In this document: one piece after another, positions 1 through 8,445 of the stretch
Layout of the letters: each line of letters opens with the position of its first letter
How positions within the stretch are numbered: position 1 is the first letter of the stretch
NCBI RefSeq assembly: GCF_001189235.2
Contig: NZ_LFIP02000003.1
Span: 620,001 to 684,000 of the forward strand
Source of the DNA: Bradyrhizobium embrapense
Lineage (GTDB): Bacteria > Pseudomonadota > Alphaproteobacteria > Rhizobiales > Xanthobacteraceae
Length of the DNA stretch: 64,000 bases
Direction of reading: 5' to 3'
Made by a program: the position numbers and the translations under genes
The notes under the pieces: generated by a model
Database searches by the model: none
Told to the model about the DNA's origin: nothing
Seen by the model: only the letters and a program-made list of their open reading frames with translations

Positions 1-204
1 GGACCGGAGCAGGGGACGCTGCTCGATGCCGCAAGTGCGGCGGGTGTGGTGCTGCCGAGCGGCTGCCGTGTCGGGCAATGCGAAAGCTGCGCGGTCGAGG
101 TGGTCGATGGGGAGTTCACCCATCTCGGCCCTGTCGACATGAACGAGGGGCAGTGCCTCACTTGCCAGGCTGTGCCGCTCACCGACCTCACGCTCGCGCT
201 TTGA
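1..204 (+). CDS. 2Fe-2S ferredoxin domain protein, C-terminal part (5' end outside window)
   Basis: The open frame enters from the left edge and ends at TGA 202-204, leaving 67 residues. It shows the plant-type 2Fe-2S pattern: C22, C27 and C30 (SGCRVGQCESC) and a distal Cys pair in GQCLTC, followed by the usual hydrophobic end. This is the electron-transfer domain of a ferredoxin or of the reductase part of an oxygenase. Only the C-terminal domain is visible, so whether an FAD/NAD domain precedes it cannot be told. The next gene starts about 50 bases on in the same direction. Confidence 0.85.
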   Translation, partial: GPEQGTLLDAASAAGVVLPSGCRVGQCESCAVEVVDGEFTHLGPVDMNEGQCLTCQAVPLTDLTLAL

Positions 205-255
205 TGACCAAACAAGATTGAAGGCCAACCGCATCACCGGAAGGGGATCAGATTG

Positions 256-1710
256 ATGACGAATGCAACGCACGACCAAACCGTGAGCCTGCGAAAACCT
301 GTCGCCGACAACATCATGGCGCGATTTTCGCAGGCCCTCGTGGCGTTCGCCGAGCGCTGGTTTCCGGATGCGTATGTCTTCGTCCTGATCGCCGTGATCG
401 CGGTTGCCGCAGGCGCGATCCTGCATGGCGGCTCGCCGCTCGCCGTCAGCCGCGCATTTGGGGATGGGTTCTGGAATCTGATTCCGTTCACGATGCAGAT
501 GGCGCTGGTTGCGGTCGGCGGCTACGTCGTGGCGATGTCGCCGCCGGTCGCGGCCGTGCTGGCGCGGCTCGCGAGCGTGCCGAAGACCGGGCGCGGCGCG
601 GTGGTGTTCGTCGGGATGCTCAGCATCTTCCTCTCGCTGCTGAACTGGGGTTTGAGCCTGATCTTCTCCGGCTTGCTGGTGCGGGAGATCGCGCGGCGCA
701 CGGACATCCGGCTCGATTATCGGGCGGCGGGCGCCGCCGGCTATCTCGGGCTCGGCTGCGGCTTCACTCTCGGCATCACGTCGTCGGCCGCACAGCTCCA
801 GGCCAATGCCGGCAGCATTCCGGCATCGCTATTGCCGATCACCGGCGTGATCGGCTTCTCGGAAACCATCCTGACCTGGCAGAACATGGTCACCGTCGTG
901 ATGGTGAGCGTTGTGTCGGCGGCGATCTGCTACTTCACGACACCGGCGCCGGAGCAAGCCAAGACGGCGGAAGATCTCGGTGTTGCGCTCGGCGATGATC
1001 GGATCGAGGCCAGGAAGCCGGCCCGTCCGGGCGACTGGCTGGAGTTCAGTCCGCTGCTGACGATCCTGATCGCGCTGCTTGCCGCCGGCTGGCTGTGGCA
1101 GACCTTCCAGTCGGGCAATCCGCTGATCACGCTGTCGGGGCTCAACACCTACAATTTCGTCTTTCTCATTCTCGGCATCGTGCTGCACTGGCGGCCGCGC
1201 AGCCTGATCGAATCCTTTTCCAAGGCGATGCCGAGCGTCTCCGGCGTGCTGCTGCAGTTTCCGTTCTACGCCGGCATCGCGCAGATCCTGACCAAGGTGC
1301 CGAACAGCAGCGGCACCACGCTGTCGGACACCATCGCGCACTGGTTCGTCGGCGCCTCCAGCAATTCAACCGTGTTCTCGTTCCTGGTCGGAATCTATTC
1401 GGCATTGCTCGGCTTCTTCGTGCCGTCGGCCGGCGGCAAGTGGATCATCGAGGCGCCCTACATCATGAAGGCGGCCAACGATATCGGCGCGCATCTCGGC
1501 TGGACCGTCATGGTCTACAACATCGCCGAGACGCTGCCGAACTTCATCAACCCGTTCTGGATGCTGCCGCTGCTCGGCATCCTCGGCCTGAAGTCGAAGG
1601 ACCTGATCGGTTACACCTCGGTGCAGTTCTTCATCCACTTCCCGATCGTGATGCTGCTGGCCGCGATCCTCATGGCGACTTTCACCTATCACCCGCCGAT
1701 CCTGCCCTGA
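256..1710 (+). CDS. atoE: Short-chain fatty acid transporter, AtoE family
   Basis: A 484-residue, very hydrophobic inner-membrane protein with about 12 predicted membrane segments. It matches the AtoE/short-chain fatty acid transporter family in length and in blocks such as LNWGLSLIFSGLLVREIARR and FVPSAGGKWIIEAPYIM. The likely role is uptake of acetoacetate or butyrate-like acids. ATG 256 is preferred over the in-frame TTG at 253 because AAGGGGA (241-247) sits 8 bases upstream. No ato CoA-transferase or thiolase gene neighbours it; a hairpin follows the stop. Confidence 0.88.
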   Translation: MTNATHDQTVSLRKPVADNIMARFSQALVAFAERWFPDAYVFVLIAVIAVAAGAILHGGSPLAVSRAFGDGFWNLIPFTMQMALVAVGGYVVAMSPPVAAVLARLASVPKTGRGAVVFVGMLSIFLSLLNWGLSLIFSGLLVREIARRTDIRLDYRAAGAAGYLGLGCGFTLGITSSAAQLQANAGSIPASLLPITGVIGFSETILTWQNMVTVVMVSVVSAAICYFTTPAPEQAKTAEDLGVALGDDRIEARKPARPGDWLEFSPLLTILIALLAAGWLWQTFQSGNPLITLSGLNTYNFVFLILGIVLHWRPRSLIESFSKAMPSVSGVLLQFPFYAGIAQILTKVPNSSGTTLSDTIAHWFVGASSNSTVFSFLVGIYSALLGFFVPSAGGKWIIEAPYIMKAANDIGAHLGWTVMVYNIAETLPNFINPFWMLPLLGILGLKSKDLIGYTSVQFFIHFPIVMLLAAILMATFTYHPPILP

Positions 1711-1718
1711 GCGAGTGC

Positions 1719-1748
1719 GGCCGGGCATCAGGAGCGCCGTGCCCGGCC
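1719..1748 (+). terminator. Hairpin just after atoE
   Basis: A perfect 9-bp inverted repeat (1719-1727 and 1740-1748) with a 12-base loop lies 8 bases after the atoE stop. It has no T-run behind it, so it may protect the transcript 3' end or be a weak terminator. Confidence 0.5.
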
Positions 1749-1925
1749 AGCATCTCGCCGATTCAAGCGTCCGCATCCGGTGTCACCAAAACTGTGCTGT
1801 TTTTTCTGTCCGCACGAACGAGGCATTGCGCCGGGCCGCCATCTTTGGATGGCCATTTTATTGACCCAGGCGCGATTCAGCCGGATATTCATCCCCGACA
1901 ATTCGTGTTGTTCGAGATCACCGCC

Positions 1926-2015
1926 ATGAGACGTAACCACCGCAGCCTGATGTCTGACATGCGAAGCCGCATGCAGCGTCGCTGCGTCTCGGCGGCGACC
2001 GGCGTCTGTTGTTGA
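1926..2015 (+). CDS. Possible 29-residue leader peptide ending in Cys-Cys
   Basis: A short frame from ATG 1926 to TGA 2013-2015 encodes 29 residues. It is rich in Arg and Met, with one internal Cys and a C-terminal GVCC. Its size, its isolated place in a 372-base gap and its terminal Cys pair resemble leader peptides or small uORFs that sense cysteine or metals by translation. There is no strong Shine-Dalgarno sequence. The next gene (2083) is of unknown function rather than a sulfur-assimilation gene, so the regulatory role is inference. Confidence 0.35.
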   Translation: MRRNHRSLMSDMRSRMQRRCVSAATGVCC

Positions 2016-2082
2016 TCGCTTAAGAAAAATCCAAGCACCCGACAATCAGACAGGAGCGCCGTCATCCGGCGATCGAGCACGC

Positions 2083-2346
2083 ATGTCCCAGGCCCAAATC
2101 TCCGACGCCCAAACGTCTCAAGCCAAAACGTCCCAAGCTTACGTCATCGAGATATCGGAACGAACGGCGGGTATCGTCGTCAGCGACGCCAGAGGCTTCT
2201 GCTTCTTCTCCTCGGATCGCGCCTTCGATGGTCTCGATGGCGGCTATTTCGGCTCCGCGCGCGCCGCAGAGCGTGCGGTGAGGGCACTGTTGCGGCAGCG
2301 TCGCCCGGCCCGCGGCCAGCCTCCATCGACCTCACGCAATTTCTGA
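2083..2346 (+). CDS. Small protein of unknown function (87 aa)
   Basis: I do not recognise a family. The protein starts with a Gln/Ser/Thr-rich, repeat-like stretch (AQxSDAQTSQAKTSQA) and then has a compact region with VIEISERTAGIVVSDARGF and GLDGGYFGSARAAERAV. The C-terminus is basic and low in complexity. No signal peptide or membrane segment is visible, and no good ribosome binding site is found. It converges on the formyltransferase gene. The mid-protein sequence looks like real coding, but the exact start is uncertain. Confidence 0.5.
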   Translation: MSQAQISDAQTSQAKTSQAYVIEISERTAGIVVSDARGFCFFSSDRAFDGLDGGYFGSARAAERAVRALLRQRRPARGQPPSTSRNF

Positions 2347-2409
2347 CTAGCGATATCTGAAAGGCAACCTTGCCGCTTGGCCAGAAATGCCAAGACCGGC
2401 GCACACCAT

Positions 2410-3132
2410 TCAGGACGCGGCCGCGAGCGGCGGCGAGGCCGCTTGTGGTGCCTCGGAAGCCTGCGTGGCAGTCGTCGCGAGCTGGAAGCGGATGCCGTGC
2501 AGGGAGACGGTCAGCGGGATGGCACGGAAGTCGTCGTGGAAGGCGCGGATCCGGCGGGCCAGCTCGCCGGCGCTGATGCCGGCGGGAAGCTCGCACATGT
2601 CGCGGTACATCTGCCGGGTGCTCTTGATGCCGCACCAGGCGATTTCCAGTTCCCTTGGCGGCGCGGGATCGCGGGCGAGATCGCGCGACATCCGCCAGAA
2701 CAGATGGGCAAGCCGCACATAGGCGATCTGCTCCAGCCCGCGCACGCTGATCTTGTCGGGAATGATGAAGGACTCGACCCCGACGATCGGGCCGGAATCG
2801 ACGCGCGCGGCCATCACATGGGCGGTCGCGCCGAACGTGCGCGCACCGTCATAGAGTGCGAAATGCGCCGGCGCCCAGCCCGGATATTGCGGCGGGCCGG
2901 GGTGGAAATTGTAGGCGCCGTGGCCGAGCGCCGCCAGGATGCGTTCAGGCACGATGATGCTGGTGGTGAACGCCAACAGCCGGGCCTCGCGCAACACTTC
3001 GGGCTCGATTGCTGCGAGGTCCTCGGCCGTCACCGCGCAGCGGAACGACAGCGCCGGATTGTGTGCCTTCAACAGCTCGGTGAGCGCGAATTGCTGGCTG
3101 GCGACGCCGGTGAGAAGGATGATGGTCTTCAT
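2410..3132 (-). CDS. Formyltransferase, Formyl_trans_N family
   Basis: This 240-residue protein has the formyltransferase catalytic pattern: N75 and H77 in YNFHPGPPQYPGW, and D112 in VDSGPIV. It would move a formyl group from formyl-tetrahydrofolate to an amine. It is shorter than methionyl-tRNA formyltransferase (about 310 aa) and lacks that enzyme's C-terminal tRNA domain, so a sugar-amine or other small substrate is more likely. ATG 3132 is preceded by AGAAGGA about 11 bases upstream. It is the last gene of a minus-strand set with the glycosyltransferase-like and HAD proteins, beside flagellin. A role in N-formylating a flagellar or surface sugar is inference. Confidence 0.75.
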   Translation of the reverse strand: MKTIILLTGVASQQFALTELLKAHNPALSFRCAVTAEDLAAIEPEVLREARLLAFTTSIIVPERILAALGHGAYNFHPGPPQYPGWAPAHFALYDGARTFGATAHVMAARVDSGPIVGVESFIIPDKISVRGLEQIAYVRLAHLFWRMSRDLARDPAPPRELEIAWCGIKSTRQMYRDMCELPAGISAGELARRIRAFHDDFRAIPLTVSLHGIRFQLATTATQASEAPQAASPPLAAAS

Positions 3133-3173
3133 GATATCGATGTCCTTCTCTTGCCTGCTGGTTGTGCCGTTGA

Positions 3174-4532
3174 TCAGCCGCGCTGTCCGGCCATGACGAG
3201 GACGCTGCCGACATCGCGGGATTGCCCCACTGCGCGGAACAGATCGGCCGGCAATGCCTGCCACGGGGCAATCTCGATGATCCGGTTGTTCGCGCTGGCG
3301 GCTGCCGATTTCGCCGCGCGGATATCGTCCTGCCAGGGGCAGAGCGCGAGCTCGAGCCGGCCGAATCCGCCGCAATCGGCGGCGAACGCGCCGGTGACCG
3401 CCTCGATGCTGGCCGCCATTTCGCGCGCGTCGCTGGTCGCGATATCGCGCAGGATCACGGTGATCGCGTCGTTCGAGGCTGCCGGCGACTCGATCACGAT
3501 CATGGCGTCGCGGCCGCCGCTGCGGCTGGCGCGCCGCGCCGCCCGCATCGTGACGCCGAATTCGGCATCGGGCCCGAGGTCGCTGTTGTCGGTCGGCAGA
3601 TGGTGGACGACCGTGGTGTGGCGGGGCGTGCCGGCATCCTCGGCGGGGGCATGGTACGAGCGCGGCAGCCAGGCGGTGTCGAGCGCCATCTGCGACGATG
3701 TCAGGCTCCAGGCCTGGTCGAGCAGGTAGCCCTCCCAGACCGCAGGGTATGCTATCGCGAGATGATGCCAGTTGTTTAGCAACGCCTCGGCGGCCGCGGT
3801 ACGGCCGAGATAAAGGGTGCGTGCCGACATCTCCCACCGGTTCCACTTGTGGAGCGCGATGTCGCACCCGAGGGACGACGGCAGCAATGGCGGCTCGCTG
3901 AGTGTCGCATCGGCCTCGATGAACAGCAGCGGCTCGCGGTGCTCCTGCCACATCCGCAGCATGAAGGCGGACTTCTCGGACGCGCGCATGTGCTGGCCGT
4001 CCGCGGTGTCGATCGGCACGATGTCGCTGGCGATCTCGAATTCGGCCAGCTTTTCGCGCAGCGCGCTGGCGTGATCCTCGCCGCAGGCGCGGGGATAGCA
4101 GGAGACTACGCGCAGGGCTGCGTCGGATCGGGCACCTTGCGCGGGCGCGATCGGGCGCCAGTTGAGGCCGCCCCACCACATCTCGTGCGGGCCATCGAAG
4201 CTCGGGCCGATGGTTCCGAAGTCCGTCAGCTTGGACTTCAGGAAATCGAACGCGGGATTTTCGCCGAAGGGGACCACGACCGCGCAATCGGCGCGGAGCG
4301 ATCGGTAGAGGATTTCGGCGGCGGGGCCGCTCGGCGGCTCGACGAGGATGATGACGCCATGGTCCCGCCCGGGCAAGGAGCCGGCCTGATGAACGGTTGC
4401 GCGTCCGAGCCGTTCGGACAGCCATGCGAGCCGCCGGCGCTGTGCCGCGCTCATCCGGATGCCGTTCGCAGCCAGTAATTGGTCGAAATCCGTCGGCAAG
4501 CCGTCCGCTTGCACCGTGTCAGCCGAAATCAT
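3174..4532 (-). CDS. Glycosyltransferase-like protein of unknown specificity (452 aa)
   Basis: No family is certain. Residues of about 140-290 look like a GT-A-type nucleotide-sugar transferase: a strand with the sequence RVVSCYPRACGEDHA, then LLFIEADATLSEPP (a DxD-like acidic motif) and a later WEGYLLDQAW segment. There are no membrane segments or signal peptide, so it should be cytoplasmic. The gap to the formyltransferase is 41 bases and to the HAD gene 58 bases, consistent with one operon. AGGGG lies about 10 bases before ATG 4532. A role in building or attaching a flagellar or surface glycan is inferred from context only. Confidence 0.55.
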   Translation of the reverse strand: MISADTVQADGLPTDFDQLLAANGIRMSAAQRRRLAWLSERLGRATVHQAGSLPGRDHGVIILVEPPSGPAAEILYRSLRADCAVVVPFGENPAFDFLKSKLTDFGTIGPSFDGPHEMWWGGLNWRPIAPAQGARSDAALRVVSCYPRACGEDHASALREKLAEFEIASDIVPIDTADGQHMRASEKSAFMLRMWQEHREPLLFIEADATLSEPPLLPSSLGCDIALHKWNRWEMSARTLYLGRTAAAEALLNNWHHLAIAYPAVWEGYLLDQAWSLTSSQMALDTAWLPRSYHAPAEDAGTPRHTTVVHHLPTDNSDLGPDAEFGVTMRAARRASRSGGRDAMIVIESPAASNDAITVILRDIATSDAREMAASIEAVTGAFAADCGGFGRLELALCPWQDDIRAAKSAAASANNRIIEIAPWQALPADLFRAVGQSRDVGSVLVMAGQRG

Positions 4533-4590
4533 GCCCGCGCTACCCCTCGTTAACCTTGTACGGGCGGGGCGGCCAGATCAGGCGGACAAA

Positions 4591-7095
4591 TCAGTGGTCG
4601 TTGGTGACCTGCGCAGCGCTGGCGTTGCGCCAGGTCAGCGTGGCCGAGGGGGCTCGGTTACCGTCGCGGTCCTCGACGGCAAGGATGCGGTCATGGTCGA
4701 GGGCGGTCAGCGCGACGGTGTAGATCGCGACATCGTCCTTGAAGCCATCGACCGGGATCAGCAGCATGCCGTTCTCGGTGGTGGCACGGAACTGACGGCC
4801 GCTCCGCTCGAGGCCGGCATCGATCAGCCGTTCCTCGGCGATCGCCTTCACGTTCGAACCCTCCGCAGCCTTCGCGGTGCTCTCGCCGTACTGGACCGTG
4901 ATGCCGTAGAGCATCCCGGCGCGGCTGAGCTTTGCCAGCGGCAGCGCGATGGTCGCAACCGCCATGCGGCGCGACAATGGAATCCGCAGGCGGAGGTCGC
5001 CAAGCCCGGTATGATAGACGCTGACGGCTTCCAGCGAGGCCTGGCCGTCTGGCCCGAACAGGCCGACCTGCAGCGTCCCGCATTGCGCCTCGCCGAACAC
5101 GTTCGCGGGCAGGCGATTGGCGCCGAACAATGTGTAGAGGTAGGCATGCGCGGGTGACAGCGCGGCGAAGCTGCCGGCCAGCCACATCGGCGGCGCCGGA
5201 GCCGCACAGGCGGCGGCGAGGCCGCGCGCGACGATGTAGTCATTGACGAAGCCGGCGTCGAGCAGCGGCGCCAGCGCCTGGGTGCCGAGGTTGACGTCGT
5301 GCTTGATGCCGCCGAGCAGCACGAGTTCATCATCGTCGGGCAGCAGCAGGAGACGGCCGAGCACGGCGGCGGCCCAGCGTGCCGCAACGATGGGATCCGC
5401 GTCGGGCTGCAATGCATAGCGCGGTGCCAGCTCGCGGGCGCGCGACGCATAGGCCAACGTCCCGGATTGCACCTCGTTCGCCAGCGCCAGCTGCGCGGCC
5501 GGGCGCTGATCGCCCTCGCGCAACACCTCTCCGCCGCGATAGTCGCGTGCCGATCCCTCGTCGGAGCAGCAAAGCTGCTCCAGCAATGCGACGTTACGGA
5601 TTAGCATGCGCTTGACGTGCGGCGTGACGATGCGATCCGAGATCAGGCCTTCCGCGGTGTCGTCATCGGCGATGTCGTCGAAGGCGTCATCGAGCGTCAG
5701 CAGATAGGCGCCATGCAGGCGGATGCGAATGCCCTCGCGATCGAAGATGCGCCGCAGCGACTTCTGCACGCTGGCGGAATAGCCGAGGTCGACGAGGATC
5801 AGATCGGTGCAGCCGTCGAAATCCGCGATCTTTGTGCGAAGATAAGCCAGCAGGCGCGCGCGGACGCGGGCGGCGATGTCGGTGATTTCGCGCGGATCCA
5901 TCAGGTCGGGCAGGGCGTCGGCGAGCTCGCGGCCGCTCGCAATGCCGTCGGGAAATTGCGCGAAGAACTTCATCACGGCAGGAGGCTGCACCTTGACGAT
6001 ATCGACGAAAGTCGCCGCGTCGATCTTGACGACACGGCTCAGCAGCTCGCTGAGCGGTTCGAGCGTATCGGCCGACCCCACCAGGCTGACGCGCCGATTG
6101 ATCTCGACATAGGCGCCGGTCTCGCCATGGCTTGCCTGCCAGACGCGATACGGCAGCAGACCGTCGCGGCCGAGGAAACCGATCGCGACGCGCGCGCCCT
6201 CGCGCGTCAGTGCCGCGCGCCGCGCTTCGATGAAGGCGTCGAACGCCGCCATCACCGGGCCGAGCACGGTGACGCCGAGATTGAAAGCGGGCGAATGCTC
6301 TGCGCTGCGTGCGGTCACAGCGCGCCGCAGTGTGCGGGCGCCGCAATCGAGCCGCGACGGCTGGTCGGGACACAGCAGTTCGAAGATCGACGTCTCACGC
6401 TGGAACTTCGACGCCAACGGCGCGCTGGCCTGTGGATAGTAGCGCGGACGGATGCCGTGACGGCGGGCGCCCTTGATATCGGCGTTGTGATTGTCGCCGA
6501 TATGGAACGAGCTTGCCGCATCGATGCCTTGCTCGGCGAGATAGGCCTCGAACAGCGCTTCACTCTTGCCAGAGCCGTGATCGCAGGATGCGTAGAGGAA
6601 GTCCCAGGTCAGTCCCGGGCTGCAGGCGCGCAGCAGCTGCGCGAGCTGGTCGCTGCTCCAGTAGGTGTCGGAGATGAAGCCGACGCGAAAGCCGCTGCGC
6701 CTCATGTCCATATATTGCTCGAGCATTTCCGGGTTGGCGCGGCACAGCTCGAGCTCGGCTTCGAACTCGAGCTGCGCGAGTTCACCCAACGCATCGCGGC
6801 CCAGGCCGAACAGCCTGAACGGAAAGTACTTATAGATGTCGGCGATACGCACTTCAGTGGAGCCGCTGCGCTCCAGCGCCAGCTTGCGCGCGCGCGCCTC
6901 CGCCTGGATACGATGCTGAACGAAACTGACGGACATGCTTGGAAATTTTTCAGCAATGCGAGAATGCTGAAAAACCCTTTCAAACACGCCATCCGGCGTC
7001 GTGCAGGCGCGCAACAGAAACGTATCGAAAACATCGAATGAACATGCAGAAACATTCTGCGCTCGACGCGTTGCGTCGACCGTCATGATCGTCAT
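4591..7095 (-). CDS. Large HAD-superfamily protein (834 aa), probable surface/flagellar modification
   Basis: HAD motif I is clear (FDVFDT, D21 and D24), motif II is FISDTYWSS, and motif IV is HIGDNHNADIKGARRHG. A second related half (about residues 270-520) contains GFLGRDGLLPYRVW and LILVDLGYSASVQKSL, a tandem architecture seen in polysaccharide and surface-glycan loci. The C-terminal 300 residues are not recognised. I chose ATG 7095 (GGGA about 10 bases upstream). The open frame extends 99 codons further to 7392, but that stretch is AT-rich, carries phased A-tracts and has no domain. It is transcribed divergently from the sigma factor and flagellin genes. Confidence 0.7.
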   Translation of the reverse strand: MTIMTVDATRRAQNVSACSFDVFDTFLLRACTTPDGVFERVFQHSRIAEKFPSMSVSFVQHRIQAEARARKLALERSGSTEVRIADIYKYFPFRLFGLGRDALGELAQLEFEAELELCRANPEMLEQYMDMRRSGFRVGFISDTYWSSDQLAQLLRACSPGLTWDFLYASCDHGSGKSEALFEAYLAEQGIDAASSFHIGDNHNADIKGARRHGIRPRYYPQASAPLASKFQRETSIFELLCPDQPSRLDCGARTLRRAVTARSAEHSPAFNLGVTVLGPVMAAFDAFIEARRAALTREGARVAIGFLGRDGLLPYRVWQASHGETGAYVEINRRVSLVGSADTLEPLSELLSRVVKIDAATFVDIVKVQPPAVMKFFAQFPDGIASGRELADALPDLMDPREITDIAARVRARLLAYLRTKIADFDGCTDLILVDLGYSASVQKSLRRIFDREGIRIRLHGAYLLTLDDAFDDIADDDTAEGLISDRIVTPHVKRMLIRNVALLEQLCCSDEGSARDYRGGEVLREGDQRPAAQLALANEVQSGTLAYASRARELAPRYALQPDADPIVAARWAAAVLGRLLLLPDDDELVLLGGIKHDVNLGTQALAPLLDAGFVNDYIVARGLAAACAAPAPPMWLAGSFAALSPAHAYLYTLFGANRLPANVFGEAQCGTLQVGLFGPDGQASLEAVSVYHTGLGDLRLRIPLSRRMAVATIALPLAKLSRAGMLYGITVQYGESTAKAAEGSNVKAIAEERLIDAGLERSGRQFRATTENGMLLIPVDGFKDDVAIYTVALTALDHDRILAVEDRDGNRAPSATLTWRNASAAQVTNDH

Positions 7096-7603
7096 GCGCA
7101 AAATTCCCGCCAGTTCTGATGCGTTGAACGGCTGCATGAGACAAATCAGGCGCGATGATTCAAAAAAGTTGATGCGAGATTCCAAAACCCGCGCTTCGCG
7201 ACTGACAGATTCAAAAAATCCGATAACGTCGAAATGGTGATTCGGAAAAAATTGCCTAGCCGCAATCGTCGAGTGCAAGATGGCGACCAACGGCGACGGA
7301 TCAATCGCATGCTCCGCGCATGCATGTGTTCGCGTGGCGTTAGTTGATGTGACAACAGCGTTTTCCGGCGCGACGAAATCTTCCGCGGGCATGCAAGGCG
7401 ATGCTGAACGACTGCTCCAGACTTCGTAGAATTGCGGCCCGCGCCTTCGCGCAGCGGCAGCTTTTGCCGGGCGGTCGGCAAAAAGATCCAGCTAAGCATT
7501 TGAAAAATAACGAAAAAAATTCGCCTGGTTTGTCTGCCCTCTCCGTTCAACGCTCAGAAGCCGCATGCGATGTGTGCTTGCGGCGTTGGTTGGAGAGCGG
7601 CGG
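7096..7603. promoter_or_regulatory. Divergent control region between the HAD gene and the sigma factor gene
   Basis: This 508-base region is clearly richer in A+T than its surroundings. GATTC followed by an A-tract recurs at 7157, 7178, 7208 and 7239, spaced 21, 30 and 31 bases, so close to whole helical turns. More A-tracts occur at 7480, 7503 and 7513. It should hold the promoters of both divergent units and is likely curved DNA or a target of an AT-binding regulator such as MucR. No convincing -35/-10, sigma-28 or sigma-54 site was found by eye. Confidence 0.5.
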
Positions 7604-8305
7604 ATGAGTTACGCGCTTGATGTGATGGCAGCGGTCGAGGTTGAGGCCACGACGGCCGCGGCTGCGCCGGCCGAAGCGACTGCTCCCTGGAGCAACGTCC
7701 CCACGGTAGCCGATGCGGGCCCGCTCGATACCGTCGAGATCCAGGACGAGGACAAGGAGCTGCTCGACCGTCTCGCCGCCGGCGACGAGGCGGCGTTTCG
7801 TGCGCTCGTCGAACGCCATGTCGATCGCGCCTACGCGATCGCGCTGCGCATCGTCGGCAATGCCGCAGATGCAGAGGATGTAGTGCAGGACACGATGCTG
7901 AAGGTGTGGACGCATCGCGGCCGCTGGCAGCACGGCCGCGCCAAGTTCTCGACCTGGCTCTATCGCGTCGTCAGCAACCGTTGCATCGATCTGCGCCGCA
8001 AGCCGCGCACCGAGAATGTCGATGTCGTGCCCGAGGTCGCCGACACGCAACTCGACGCCTCGACCGTCATCGAGCGCAACGAGATCGGCAATCTCCTCGA
8101 GCTCGCGATGCAGCGGCTGCCCGAGCAGCAGCGCGTCGCGGTGATCCTTTCCTACCACGAGAACATGAGCAACGGCGAGATCGCCGAGGTGATGGATACG
8201 ACCGTCGCCGCGGTCGAGTCGCTGTTGAAGCGCGGGCGGCAACAGCTGCGCGAGATGCTCAAGCGGCACGAGCGCGACCTGCGCGGCGCGTTCACCGACT
8301 CTTAA
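7604..8305 (+). CDS. ECF-type RNA polymerase sigma factor
   Basis: Region 2 is clear (AFRALVERHVDRAYAIALRI, then AEDVVQDTMLKVW), as is region 4 (LPEQQRVAVILSYHENMSNG followed by an HTH with SLLKRGRQQLR). There is no sigma-70 region 3, so this is an ECF group member of 233 residues. It carries an unusual Ala/Glu-rich N-terminal extension of about 45 residues. ATG 7604 has GGAGAG 6 bases upstream, which makes the in-frame ATG at 7565 unlikely. It stands directly before flagellin in the same direction. The gene at 11578 may encode its anti-sigma factor. Control of flagellar genes is inferred from position. Confidence 0.9.
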   Translation: MSYALDVMAAVEVEATTAAAAPAEATAPWSNVPTVADAGPLDTVEIQDEDKELLDRLAAGDEAAFRALVERHVDRAYAIALRIVGNAADAEDVVQDTMLKVWTHRGRWQHGRAKFSTWLYRVVSNRCIDLRRKPRTENVDVVPEVADTQLDASTVIERNEIGNLLELAMQRLPEQQRVAVILSYHENMSNGEIAEVMDTTVAAVESLLKRGRQQLREMLKRHERDLRGAFTDS

Positions 8306-8445
8306 CCATAAATTTCGGCTTCTGAAGATTTCGCGCCTGACCACCGGCGGCCGACCCGTTTGATCGGGCGGACGGGGGCTGGATCCGCGTCACCTCACTT
8401 TCTCACGATGCGGCATGCCATGCCCCATCAGCACAGGAGCTACTC

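Larger units (their letters stand above)
1711..2082. other. Gap between atoE and the 87-residue gene
   Basis: This 372-base stretch holds the atoE hairpin (1719-1748), a run of six T at about 1799-1804 and the putative Cys-ending leader peptide (1926-2015). I see no other coding signal. Confidence 0.6.

Noticed and set aside
2410..3132. Methionyl-tRNA formyltransferase
   Set aside because: The C-terminal tRNA-binding domain is missing and the context is surface modification rather than def/fmt.
7095..7392. N-terminal extension of the HAD protein to ATG 7392
   Set aside because: The extra 99 codons are AT-rich with phased A-tracts and no domain, and a Shine-Dalgarno site supports ATG 7095.
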